DNA from: Deltaproteobacteria bacterium
GTDB taxonomy: Bacteria; Myxococcota; Myxococcia; Myxococcales; Anaeromyxobacteraceae
DNA: 64,000 nt
NCBI GenBank assembly: GCA_016214955.1
Contig: JACRMN010000001.1
Span: 172,501-236,500 of the forward strand
Direction: 5' to 3'
Positions 1 through 11,523 of the stretch are shown piece after piece. The position numbers and the translations under genes were made by a program. The notes under the pieces were generated by a model. The model was not told the origin of the DNA, did no database searches, and was given only the letters and a program-made list of their open reading frames with translations. Within the stretch, counting starts at the first letter, position 1. The number at the start of each line of letters is the position of its first letter.

Positions 1-1051
<1,051 letters not shown>

Positions 1052-1053
1052 GC

Positions 1054-1635
1054 TCACCTCTTCACCACGTAGGACTTGAGCTCCGCGCGCACCTGGAGCG
1101 AGGTCTTGCCGCCCACCACCGCGAAGGTCTCGATGCGCACCGGGCCGACACCGGGAGCGTAGGTCAGCTCCAGCACGTTCTCCGCCTCGGGGCCGGCTCG
1201 CTGCAGCGCCCGCACCCGCACGCAGCCGGTGAAGCGGCCGGCAGGCGTCTCCACCTTCTCGCCGGCAGCCACGATCTCGTAGCGCTCGGTGGAGGAGACC
1301 CCGGTCACCGACACCCAGCTCCGGCCGGCCTCGAGCGGCGCGCAGAGCAGGCGGCGGGCGCGGTCGCGCAGGCAGCTCCCCTCGATGCGGAGCTCCCCGC
1401 GGTCGCTGTCGCGGTAGTAGCCGTCGGCGCCCAGGGCCAGGATGCGCACCGTGCGCTCCGGCGCCCTGCCCTGCGGCAGCGCCGGCGAGCGGTCCACCCA
1501 GGTCCACTCGTTCCCCACCGCCAGCGGGAAGAGGTCGGCGACGGCGGCCGAGTCCGAGGTGGCCCCGGCGGGAGGCGGGGCGACGTGTCCGCAGCCCGCG
1601 GCCAGGGCCGCGGCGAGCAAGGCCAGGAGTCTCAT
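1054..1635 (-). CDS. Predicted lipoprotein, function unknown
   Basis: A 193-residue protein starting with a short hydrophobic signal and a lipobox LAAGC with the lipidated cysteine at residue 15, so it is probably anchored to the cell envelope. The mature part is beta-rich in character, with a WTWVD segment near residue 45 and two cysteines (in SCLRD and LLCAP) that could pair, plus another in TGCVRV. I do not recognise a named family. It sits between a HEAT-repeat lipoprotein gene and homoserine dehydrogenase in the same direction; the spacing suggests shared transcription but says little about function. Confidence 0.75.
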   Translation of the reverse strand: MRLLALLAAALAAGCGHVAPPPAGATSDSAAVADLFPLAVGNEWTWVDRSPALPQGRAPERTVRILALGADGYYRDSDRGELRIEGSCLRDRARRLLCAPLEAGRSWVSVTGVSSTERYEIVAAGEKVETPAGRFTGCVRVRALQRAGPEAENVLELTYAPGVGPVRIETFAVVGGKTSLQVRAELKSYVVKR

Positions 1636-1708
1636 CGGGGCGCCATCCTATCTCGCCGCCTGCCCGGGGAGAACCATCCTGCGCGCGCCGGCGCGCCCGC
1701 AGCGCGCC

Positions 1709-2608
1709 TCAGCGCCCGGCGCCGCGAGCCGCCTCGGCCTCGCGCGCCGTCAGGTCGTCGAGCGCCTGCTGCGCGGCCCCCTGGATGAACGGGTCGGGGT
1801 TGCCGGAGGCCTGGGTCAGCAGGTAGGCGCGGGCGTCGCTGCCGCCCAGGTCGCCGATGACGCGCACCAGCTGGGCCACGGCCGGCCCCTGGCGCCGCTG
1901 CGCCAGCCGCACCAGCGGCCCCACCGCCGCCGGATCGCCGATCTGGCCCAGCGCGCCGATGGCCCGCTCCACCACCTCGGGGTCGGGGTCGCCCAGCCGC
2001 TCGACGAGCGCCGGGACCGCGGCTCGATTCCTGCGATCGGCCAGGGTGCGGATGGCCACGTCGCGAACGCGGGCGTCGGGCGAGGACAGATCGAGCAGGA
2101 GCGCGGCATCGGCCTTGCGCTCGGCGGCGAGGAGCAGGTCGAAGCCGGCCATGGCCCGGGAGAGGGCCGCGGCGGCGGCGCGCGCCAGTGCCTCGCGCTG
2201 GCCGCGCTGGCCCGGGGCCACCACCGGCTCGGCGGCCCGCGCCGTCTCGCGGATGGTGCCGCCCTCGTCCCGCGGCGACAGCTCGAAGGTGAGGATCACC
2301 TGGGCGAGCGGCGGCTGGGCGGGCGCGAGGTCGGCGCGGTGGACGGCCACCCGGCCGAGCCAGCGACGGGCCTTGCCTCCCTCGGGCACCGGCGGCCCGA
2401 AGTGCGCGGAGGCGGCCACGGCGTCGACCGCGGCCCGCCGGACCTCGTCCCGCGAGAGCCCCATGGCCTCCAGCCGCTGGGCCCCCTCGGTGTCGGCCAC
2501 CACCATGCGGTCCACCGACTGCCTCTCCGGGGCCGCCTTGCAGCCCAGGAGCAGGGCCGCGAGCAGGAAGACCTGGAAGCGCGCCCCGGACCGCGGGCCC
2601 AGCGTCAT
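1709..2608 (-). CDS. HEAT-repeat lipoprotein
   Basis: A 299-residue envelope protein. The N-terminus has a hydrophobic stretch ending in LLLGC (cysteine 23), a lipobox. Residues about 175-285 form at least three HEAT-like alpha-solenoid repeats, recognisable from the pattern VPALVERLGDPDPEVVERAI and similar units, which normally serve as protein-binding scaffolds. The region between (about 40-165) is unassigned. The start ATG overlaps the stop of the upstream HARE-HTH gene in the sequence ATGA, so the two are translationally coupled. What it binds cannot be told from sequence. Confidence 0.8.
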   Translation of the reverse strand: MTLGPRSGARFQVFLLAALLLGCKAAPERQSVDRMVVADTEGAQRLEAMGLSRDEVRRAAVDAVAASAHFGPPVPEGGKARRWLGRVAVHRADLAPAQPPLAQVILTFELSPRDEGGTIRETARAAEPVVAPGQRGQREALARAAAAALSRAMAGFDLLLAAERKADAALLLDLSSPDARVRDVAIRTLADRRNRAAVPALVERLGDPDPEVVERAIGALGQIGDPAAVGPLVRLAQRRQGPAVAQLVRVIGDLGGSDARAYLLTQASGNPDPFIQGAAQQALDDLTAREAEAARGAGR

Positions 2609-4287
2609 GCGTCCGTGCCCCCGCCCCCACCCTCGCCAGCGCTCGGCGGCGGGGCCGCGGGCGCCGGCTCGGCGGACGCGGGCGCACCACCGCCCTCGGC
2701 CGGCGCTCCGCCGGGCGCTCCGCCCTGCGCACCCTCTCGGCGCTCCCCGCGGCCACGCCGGCGGCGCCGGCGGCGCCGGCGGCGACCGCCCTCGCGAGGC
2801 GCGGCGCCCGGCTCACCCGGCGCGCCTTCCGCGCGCGGGGCGCCCTCGCCGCCCTCCTCGCCGTCGTCCTCCCCATCGTCCTCGTCGCCCCGCTCGGGCT
2901 CGCCTTCCGCCCCGGCCGCGGCTGCGGCCGGGGAAGCGGGCGGCGCGTCGGGACCACCGTCGCCGGCGGCCGGATCGACCGCGGCCTCGGTGGCCTCACC
3001 GGCCCCCTCGGCCCCGACCACCACCGGCTCGGGCCTGGGCTCGCGGCGGCGCCGGTCCTCCTCCTCGCGCCGCTCGCGCTCCTCGCGGCGGGCGCGGCGG
3101 GCCGCCTCCTCCTCGCCGGCCACCTCGGCCGCCTGGCGGAAGAAGTCCTCGTCCACCTCGGGCACCACCACCGTGCGGCAGCCGACCCCGGCCTCGGTGA
3201 GCGACTCGGCCAGGGCCTCGCCGCAGATCAGGAGCACCGGGAGCTGCCCGGCGGCCGCCGCCTCGGCGCGGGTCTCACGCCCGGCTTCGCCGGCGCTGAC
3301 GACGACGCCGATCTGGGCGCCGTAGCTCTGGATGTCGCGCCGCAGCTCGGTGATGTCGCGGCGGCCGGCCTCGGCCCCGCCGCGAAGCACCCGCACGCAG
3401 TGGCGGACGTCCGCCAGACCCATGCGCCGCCGGCCGGTGATCACCACGTGCTCGCGGCCGCGCTTCGCGACCTTGAGCTCGCGCAGCCCCAGCTTCTCCA
3501 GCAGGCGCGCCGCCACCCACTCCACCGTGGCGCCGTCGCACTCGCGCATGCGGCGCCGCAGCGCCGCCAGCGCCGTGCGCCGCAGCTCCGAGGCGGTGGC
3601 CGGGCCGCGGGTCACGGCCCGCGCCAGCTCGCGCTCGCCCGGCTCCGGCTGGGCGGCAAGCGACACGGTCTCGCCCTCGATGGCGAAGAGCGGCTTGCGC
3701 CCGGCCGATTCGCGCCGGCGGTTGTCCTCGGAGAGGGCCGCGGCCAGCGCCGCCACGTCGCGCACGAAGGCGTCGGGCATGAGCAGCCGCTCGGCACCCT
3801 GGGCCGCCACCTCGGCGAGCGCCATGGGCCGGTCGGAGCCGGCCAGGATCTCGAAGGCCACCTCGGCCGGCGGCGGGAAGCGGCGGCGCTTCTCCTCGCC
3901 CTCCTCGCGGCGGCGGGGGCGCTCGCGTTCGCGCTCGCCGCGGCCCGTGCTCCGGGCCACGTCGCGCGACGGCGTGGGGTGGCGCTCGCGGCCGCGGTAG
4001 GGAAGCTCCCCCTCCGGCGGCGGCTCCAGGATTCCGTCGAGCCCGGCAGGATCCTCGTCCAGGCCCCACTCTGCGAGCGCGAAGGTACCGGCCTGCACCA
4101 CCACCACCGACCGCTCGGGGCGAGGCAGCCGGCAGTGGTTCGCCAGCTGGCCGCCCATGACGTCCTCCGGGATCTTCCCGACGTGGTCGAGCAGGTTCTC
4201 CCGGACGGCGATCTCGGCGATCTTCTTGAAGTGGAGAGGCTTCCCCTCGCGCCGCAGGACCTCGATGGCGGCTTCGGTGAAAGTCAT
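2605..4287 (-). CDS. HARE-HTH protein with degenerate restriction-endonuclease-like domain
   Basis: A 560-residue protein. Residues 1-80 match the HARE-HTH fold (TFTEAAIEVLRREGKPLHF, then KKIAEIAVRENLL), a winged helix known from HB1, ASXL proteins and restriction enzymes. A second similar module spans about 140-212. Residues about 240-370 resemble an Mrr-type nuclease fold, including IGVVVSAGEAG and a late GEALAESL, but the Q/E-x-K catalytic motif expected near HCVRVL is absent. The tail is low complexity: a charged coiled stretch, an acidic patch, then a run of ten arginines. I placed the start at the ATG at 4287, which directly precedes the HARE domain, rather than an upstream in-frame codon. 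Probably nucleic-acid binding; the partner is unknown. Confidence 0.75.
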   Translation of the reverse strand: MTFTEAAIEVLRREGKPLHFKKIAEIAVRENLLDHVGKIPEDVMGGQLANHCRLPRPERSVVVVQAGTFALAEWGLDEDPAGLDGILEPPPEGELPYRGRERHPTPSRDVARSTGRGERERERPRRREEGEEKRRRFPPPAEVAFEILAGSDRPMALAEVAAQGAERLLMPDAFVRDVAALAAALSEDNRRRESAGRKPLFAIEGETVSLAAQPEPGERELARAVTRGPATASELRRTALAALRRRMRECDGATVEWVAARLLEKLGLRELKVAKRGREHVVITGRRRMGLADVRHCVRVLRGGAEAGRRDITELRRDIQSYGAQIGVVVSAGEAGRETRAEAAAAGQLPVLLICGEALAESLTEAGVGCRTVVVPEVDEDFFRQAAEVAGEEEAARRARREERERREEEDRRRREPRPEPVVVGAEGAGEATEAAVDPAAGDGGPDAPPASPAAAAAGAEGEPERGDEDDGEDDGEEGGEGAPRAEGAPGEPGAAPREGGRRRRRRRRRRGRGERREGAQGGAPGGAPAEGGGAPASAEPAPAAPPPSAGEGGGGGTDA

Positions 4288-4331
4288 GTTTTGTCCGAAA
4301 TTCTGTTGGCCAATGGCGGCCTTGCCCGAGC

Positions 4332-4360
4332 ATCTTGGTGGCCGAGCCACCGGCTGTCAA
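4332..4360 (-). promoter_or_regulatory. Putative promoter of HARE-HTH operon with internal dyad
   Basis: On the minus strand TTGACA (4360-4355) is followed after 17 bp by CAAGAT (4337-4332). The -35 is perfect, the -10 weak. The spacer contains the dyad GGTGGC-cga-GCCACC (4337-4351, plus-strand reading), placed where a repressor could block polymerase. No regulator can be named. Confidence 0.4.
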
Positions 4361-4399
4361 CGTTGAAACCTGCCGTTTCGGGGCGCACGCTGCAGGCCC

Positions 4400-6640
4400 A
4401 TGGTGCGCATCCGGGTGGGCAGCGGCTGGCGTGAGGACCCGGCGATCCGGCTCGCCCTCACGCGCGGCGGCACGGCCGCAGCCCAGGCGGTGCGCCGCGC
4501 CACCGACGCCGTGGCCATCGAGGTGGATGGGGTGGACGTGGCCCGGGGCCGGGCCGAGGGGCCGCTACTGCCGGCCCTCACCTCCCTGGCCGACTCGCTG
4601 GCCCGGCTGGTGGCCGGGGAGCCGGTGGCCTCGGCCCACCTGCCCGAGGGGGCCGTCGAGCTGCTCCTGCGCCGCAGCGGGCCGGCGGTGCTCCTCTCGG
4701 TGGTCTCGCTGGGCCGACCCTCCCGCGTGCTCGCCCGCGACGTCTCGGTGGAGCTGGACGCCCTGCGCCAGGCGGTGGCCGAGGCCGGCGCGGAGCTGCT
4801 CGGCGACGTGGCATCCATCCTGCCCGCGCTCTCCCGCGCCGCCGCCTGCCGGGAGCTGCGGCGCGCCCTCTCGGCGCTTTCCGCGGCACGGCCGGCCCGC
4901 ACGGGCCCGCGGCCGGCGGCGGTTCCCCGCGCGCGCGTCTCGCGCGGGCGCCGCGCCGGGCCCGCCTGCCGGGTCGAGCTCAGGGACGAGGAGGCCGTGG
5001 TCGAGAGCTACCGGGGCCCGGGCGCCGACCTGGCCTCGCTGCTCGCGCCCGGGCGCGTGGTCTTCGAGTCTGGCCTGGGCGCCGAGCCTCTCGTGCTCGA
5101 GGGCCACCCCTTCCTGCTGCTGCGCGACCTCGTGGCCCTCGCCTCCCAGCTCCCCTCGGCGGTGCAGGGGGGCGAGGGCACCCTCGCCTCGTCGCTGGCC
5201 CTCGGCCCCGCCGGCAGCCTCCCCATCTCGGTGGACCTGGCGGGCGGGCGGCTCGTCGCCGGGCGGCGGCCGCCGCTGGCCATCGCACCCCTGGTGCTGG
5301 CCGAGGCGGTGCTGGCGGCGGCGATCGACTTCACCGGCGTGCTGGTGGCCCGCAACGCCTGGCAGTCCGGCAACCCCTGGGTGGCCGAGCTCCGCCTCGG
5401 CGCCGAGCGGGCCCTGGCCCACGTGCGCGAGGTGGCCGCCGGCGAGCTCACCGCGGCGCCGCGCCGCCTGCGCCACCCGCGCGCCGCGCGCCAGCCCAGC
5501 CGGCCGCTGGGGCCTGGCCGGCTGCGGCGGCTCTCCTGGGAGCGGACCTGGGAGCTGGAGGTCGGGGCGCCGGCCGGCGAGGGCCTCCTCTGGGCCGGCG
5601 ACGCGCTGGTGGTGGCGGGGGCCGAGGCGGTGGTGGCCCTCGACGAGCGGGGCGCAGAGCGCTGGCGCGGCCCCGGGGCCCGCTGGGCCGCGGCCGACGG
5701 GCGCGGCCTCCTGCTGGTGCGGGGCGCCCGGCTCTCGCAGGTAGACGCCCGCAGCGGTGGGGAGCGCTGGGCCCGGCCGGTGCCCGACCCCGACGCCCGC
5801 CTCCCCCGCCAATCGGCCCGCCTGCGCGGCGGGCTGCTGCTGCTCGCCGCCGGCGGCAGCCTGGTGGCGCTCCGCGCCGAGGACGGCGCCGAGTCGTGGC
5901 GCTTCCGGGCGCCGGGCGCGGGCGCCCTCTGGTTCGTGCCCGCCGGCCCGCTGGCCATCGCCGCCTCCGACGCCAGCTTCCTCCACGGCATCGAGGGCGG
6001 CCGCGTCGCCTGGCGGCTGCTCGCGCCCGGCCCGGCTCTGGCCGCGCCCGTGCCCTTCGGCGCCGGGCGCTGCGCCGCCGTCTGCGCCGCGCCCGTCGGC
6101 GGCGCCCTCCTGGCCTTCGACCCGTCCTCCGGGCGCCGGCTCTGGGAGGCGCCGCTCGACTTCACGCCCGCCGGGCCACCGCTCCCCTTCGCCGGGAGGC
6201 TGCTGGTGCCGGGCACGGTGGGGGGCGACCCGGTGCTGGCCGCGGTGGAGCAGGACGGCGGGCTCGCCTGGACCGAGGCGCCGCCGCTGGGGCACGGCGC
6301 GCCGGTGCTGGCAGCCAGCGGCCCGGTGGCGCTGGTCCGCGGCGGCGACGGGAGCTGCGCCGCACTCGACCGCGACGGCCAGCTCCGCTGGCACGCCGCG
6401 GCCCCGACCGGCCAGACCCCACCCGCCGGCCTGGCGCCGCACCTGGTGCGGGGCGTGGTGCTGCTGCCGGGTGATCCGCTGCGGGCCCTCGACGCCCGGA
6501 CCGGCACCCTGCTCGGGCGCGCGCCCCTGCCGCCGCCGGCCCGCCTCTGGTGCAGCGCGGAGCTGGCGCTGGCCTCGCTCGACGCCATGGGAACCGCGGC
6601 CGGGGCCCGGCTCTCGCGGCGGCTCGGGGTGCTGGACTAG
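4400..6640 (+). CDS. PQQ-like beta-propeller repeat protein
   Basis: A 746-residue protein with no signal peptide or lipobox, so it appears cytoplasmic, unusual for PQQ-like propellers. Residues about 390-740 hold repeated blades of the type ALDxxxGxxRW, for example ALDERGAERWRGP, ALRAEDGAESWRF, AFDPSSGRRLWEA and ALDRDGQLRWHA, the hallmark of BamB/quinoprotein-type propellers. No enzyme active site of an alcohol dehydrogenase is visible. The first 380 residues are unassigned and contain a basic low-complexity linker around residues 155-190. It is divergent from the HARE-HTH gene and its stop codon overlaps that of the converging phosphoesterase gene in a CTAG. Confidence 0.75.
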   Translation: MVRIRVGSGWREDPAIRLALTRGGTAAAQAVRRATDAVAIEVDGVDVARGRAEGPLLPALTSLADSLARLVAGEPVASAHLPEGAVELLLRRSGPAVLLSVVSLGRPSRVLARDVSVELDALRQAVAEAGAELLGDVASILPALSRAAACRELRRALSALSAARPARTGPRPAAVPRARVSRGRRAGPACRVELRDEEAVVESYRGPGADLASLLAPGRVVFESGLGAEPLVLEGHPFLLLRDLVALASQLPSAVQGGEGTLASSLALGPAGSLPISVDLAGGRLVAGRRPPLAIAPLVLAEAVLAAAIDFTGVLVARNAWQSGNPWVAELRLGAERALAHVREVAAGELTAAPRRLRHPRAARQPSRPLGPGRLRRLSWERTWELEVGAPAGEGLLWAGDALVVAGAEAVVALDERGAERWRGPGARWAAADGRGLLLVRGARLSQVDARSGGERWARPVPDPDARLPRQSARLRGGLLLLAAGGSLVALRAEDGAESWRFRAPGAGALWFVPAGPLAIAASDASFLHGIEGGRVAWRLLAPGPALAAPVPFGAGRCAAVCAAPVGGALLAFDPSSGRRLWEAPLDFTPAGPPLPFAGRLLVPGTVGGDPVLAAVEQDGGLAWTEAPPLGHGAPVLAASGPVALVRGGDGSCAALDRDGQLRWHAAAPTGQTPPAGLAPHLVRGVVLLPGDPLRALDARTGTLLGRAPLPPPARLWCSAELALASLDAMGTAAGARLSRRLGVLD

Positions 6641-7371
6641 ACGCCCAGGAAGAGCCGCCGGCCGAAGTTGACCGCCAGCTTGGCGTCGAAGATCCGCTGC
6701 GCCGCCGACTCGATGTCGTAGCTCACCCGGTGGTACTCCACGGCGCGAGTCTGGCTGTCGTAGGTGAGGAAGCAGGCCCGGTTGTCGTAGTCGCGCGGCT
6801 GGCCCACCGAGCCCACCGAGACGATGTAGCGGCGCTCCGGATCCAGGGCCAGCGAGGTGGCGCTCACGTCCTCCACCAGCCCGCCGCTCGACAGGGCGAA
6901 GGCCTTGCAGAGGTGGGAGTGGCCGATGAAGGTGACCTCGGGCAGGCGCTCCAGGTGAGGCAGGAGCTCGCGGGCCTGCTCCAGGGCGAAGACGTACTCG
7001 TACTCGGCCGGCAGCACCGGCGAGCCGTGGCTGAAGCCGATGTTCTCGACCTTGTGGGTGTAGGGCAGCGAGCGCAGCCACAGCTGGTTCTCGGAGGAGA
7101 CGCGGGCCGCGGTCCAGTCGAGTGCCCGGCGGGCGGCGTCGTAGTAGTAGGAGTAGTCCATGCGCCCGGCCACGGCGGCATCGTGGTTGCCGAGCAGGAC
7201 CACCTGGGCCAGCTTGCGGACCACGTCGCAGCACTCGTTGGGGCTGGCGCCGTACCCCACCACGTCGCCGAGGCAGACGACCATGTCGGGCCGGGCCTGC
7301 CGGATGGCCGCCTCGACCTCGGTGAGCGCCTCGACGTTGGCGTGGACGTCGCTGAGGATCGCAAGCCGCAT
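6637..7371 (-). CDS. Metallophosphoesterase (YfcE/diadenosine phosphatase-like)
   Basis: A 244-residue calcineurin-like phosphoesterase. All metal-site motifs are present: SDVHAN (D8, H10), GDVVGYG, GNHD, SHGSP and GHSH, in the expected order. The GDVVGYG plus GNHD pattern is typical of the small bacterial phosphodiesterase/protein phosphatase branch. The substrate cannot be deduced. The start was set at the ATG at 7371, directly before the conserved RLAILSDVHAN; an upstream in-frame codon would add a poorly conserved extension. It is the last gene of a long same-strand run after the PfkB kinase and converges on the propeller gene with a 4-bp stop overlap. Confidence 0.88.
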   Translation of the reverse strand: MRLAILSDVHANVEALTEVEAAIRQARPDMVVCLGDVVGYGASPNECCDVVRKLAQVVLLGNHDAAVAGRMDYSYYYDAARRALDWTAARVSSENQLWLRSLPYTHKVENIGFSHGSPVLPAEYEYVFALEQARELLPHLERLPEVTFIGHSHLCKAFALSSGGLVEDVSATSLALDPERRYIVSVGSVGQPRDYDNRACFLTYDSQTRAVEYHRVSYDIESAAQRIFDAKLAVNFGRRLFLGV

Positions 7372-7469
7372 CGACGACGTCCCTCCCACTGGTGCCGGGC
7401 GCGTGCCCTGGCGCGCCGGGAATCTAGTCACCGCCCGGAAGCCGGGTCAACCCGGGACCGGGCCACTCC

Positions 7470-8396
<927 letters not shown>

Positions 8397-8440
8397 GTGC
8401 ACCTCCGCGCCGCGGGTTCTCCCACGGCGCGGCGGTGCGG

Positions 8441-9558
<1,118 letters not shown>

Positions 9559-9562
<4 letters not shown>

Positions 9563-10923
9563 GCGCCTTCCTGGGCCGCCGGCTCGCGGGCCGGCTGCGG
9601 CTGCGGCGCGGCGGCGCTGCGGGCGATCTCGACGCGGGTGACCCGCCGCTCGTCGCCGGCCCGCACCGTGAAGGTCAGCCCCTCCCAGACCACCTGGGCG
9701 CCCACCTGCGGCACGCGCCCGGCGCTGGCGGTGAGGAAGCCGCCCAGCGTCTCGTAGTCTCCGTCCTCGGGGAAGCGGCGCGCGTGCTCGCGGTCCTCCG
9801 CCAGCCCCTCCACCTGGTGGTTCAGGTACTCCTCCAGGTCGTGGAGCGGGATGGAGGCCTCGGCCAGCCACTGCCCCTCCCCCACCGCCTTCACCGGCGC
9901 CGCCTCGGCATCGCCCTCGTCCTGGATCTCGCCGACGATCTCCTCGATGACGTCCTCCAGGCTGCAGATGCCGGAGGTGCCGCCGAACTCGTCCACCACC
10001 ACCGCCAGGTGGGTGCGCCGCTTCTGCATCTCCTTCAGCAGCCGCGAGATCTTCATCTGCTCGGGGACGAAGAAGGCCGGCTTGAGCCAGCGGTCGAGGG
10101 AGAGCCCCTGCACCGAGCCCTTGGCCAGCTCGGGGACGATGTCGCGCACCAGCAGGATGCCCACCACGTTGTCCACGGTGCCCTGGTACACGGGCATGCG
10201 GCTGTAGGGGTTCTGGGTGACGATGCGGACGATCTCCTCGGGCGGCAGGTCCTTGTCCACCGCCACCATCCGGGTGCGCGGGATCATGACCTCCTTCACC
10301 ACCCGATCGGCGAACTCCAGCACGCTGTTGAGCAGCTCCTCCTTGACCTCGTCGAGCACGCCCTCGCGGGTACCCATCTCGATGAGGTACTCGATCTCGG
10401 CCCCGGTCACGGCCGGCGCCGTGGGGCGCGAGCCGCCGAAGAGCCGCACCAGCCCGTCGGTGGCCTTCACCAGCCCCGAGGCCACCGGCGCCAGGAAGAA
10501 GTAGAGGAACCGCACGAACGGGATCACCAGCAGCGCGCCCTGCATGGCGTGGCGCTTGGCCAGGGTCTTGGGGAGGATCTCGCCGAAGAAGAGGATGATG
10601 ACCGTTGCCACGGCGGTGGCGGCGGCCACCGACACCGCCTCGCTCATGCCCAGGGCGCGGCCGATCTTGGCCCCCACCGAGCCGGCCAGGGCCCCGGCCC
10701 CGATGCTGACCACGTTGTTGGCCACCAGCAGCGTCGAGAGCACCCGCTCCGGGTGCTCCACCCAGATGCGCAGCATCCGGGCCCGCGCGCCGGCGCCGTC
10801 GAGCAGCTGGCGGGCGCGCGCCTCCCCCAGCGCCGTCAGGGCCGTCTCCGAGGCGGAGGTGAAGGCCGAGCCCAGAAGGAAGGCCAGCCCCAGCACGATC
10901 TCCCATGTCTCTACGGGTCCCAC
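9559..10923 (-). CDS. CNNM/CBS/CorC_HlyC-type membrane protein (hemolysin family)
   Basis: About 454 residues. Residues about 1-190 hold a DUF21/CNNM membrane domain with several hydrophobic helices, including an SETALTAL motif and GEILPKTLAKRHA typical of this family. Two CBS domains follow (about 205-330), then a CorC_HlyC domain near the C-terminus (GDYETLGGFLT). Members act in magnesium/cobalt export or tolerance; transport specificity here is not proven. I chose GTG at 10923, just before the first membrane helix; ATG at 10968 would add 15 residues. It overlaps rlmN by 4 bp. A strong hairpin separates it from ndk. Confidence 0.85.
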
Positions 10924-10988
10924 GCGGCTCCGCTCCCCCTCGGCTGCCGGCCAGCCCGGACAGCCCACGATCCTAACCAGGAAAGGCT

Positions 10989-11029
10989 GCGGCGGCTCCC
11001 CCCGGCCCGGGGCCGGGAGAAACCGCCGC
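10989..11029 (-). terminator. Terminator-like nested hairpin after ndk
   Basis: An outer stem GCGGCGG/CCGCCGC (10989-10995 with 11023-11029) encloses an inner 8-bp stem CCCGGCCC/GGGCCGGG (11001-11017). On the minus strand it is followed by a pyrimidine-rich stretch (CCTTTCCT). It lies 18 bp after the ndk stop and probably separates ndk transcription from the corC-like gene. Confidence 0.55.
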
Positions 11030-11046
11030 GATTCCAGGCCCTTGAG

Positions 11047-11490
11047 CTACCGCTTGGCCTTCCACTCGTAGGACGAGATCGCCACCTCGGGGAAGAAGTA
11101 GGCGATCTCCGTCCGGGCGTTCTCCGGGCTGTCGGAGCCGTGGACGGTGTTCTTCTCGATGTCGGTCGCGAAGTCCTTGCGGAGGGTGCCGTCGGCCGCC
11201 TTCTTGGGGTCGGTGGCGCCCATGACCTCGCGGTTCTTGGCGATGGCGCTCTCGCCCTCGAGCACCATCAGGACCACCGGGCCGCTGGTCATGAACTTCA
11301 CGAGGTCGCCGAAGAAGGGCCGGGCCCGGTGGACGGCGTAGAAGCCCTCGGCCTCGGCCTGGGAGAGCCGGGCCAGGCGGATGGCCACGGGCTTCAGGCC
11401 GGCGGTCTCGAACCGGGAGATGACCCGGCCGATGACGCCCTTCTCGACGCCGTCGGGCTTGATGATGGAAAGGGTACGCTCGATGGCCAT
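11047..11490 (-). CDS. ndk: Nucleoside diphosphate kinase
   Basis: A 147-residue enzyme that transfers the gamma phosphate of ATP to nucleoside diphosphates through a phospho-histidine. The catalytic region [12 protein letters not shown] contains the active histidine (about residue 118), and the N-terminal [12 protein letters not shown] is a family signature. Full length for the family. ATG at 11490 follows a GAGGAGAACC-type ribosome-binding site. It lies 33 bp after sucD, an arrangement seen in other Proteobacteria, and links GTP/ATP balance with succinyl-CoA synthetase. Confidence 0.97.
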   Translation of the reverse strand: MAIERTLSIIKPDGVEKGVIGRVISRFETAGLKPVAIRLARLSQAEAEGFYAVHRARPFFGDLVKFMTSGPVVLMVLEGESAIAKNREVMGATDPKKAADGTLRKDFATDIEKNTVHGSDSPENARTEIAYFFPEVAISSYEWKAKR

Positions 11491-11523
11491 GTCCTCGGTT
11501 CTCCTCGACGGTTGTGGTGCGCC

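Noticed and set aside
2605-4287. Complete restriction-modification system around the HARE-HTH gene
   Set aside because: No methyltransferase or specificity gene is nearby, and the nuclease motif appears lost.
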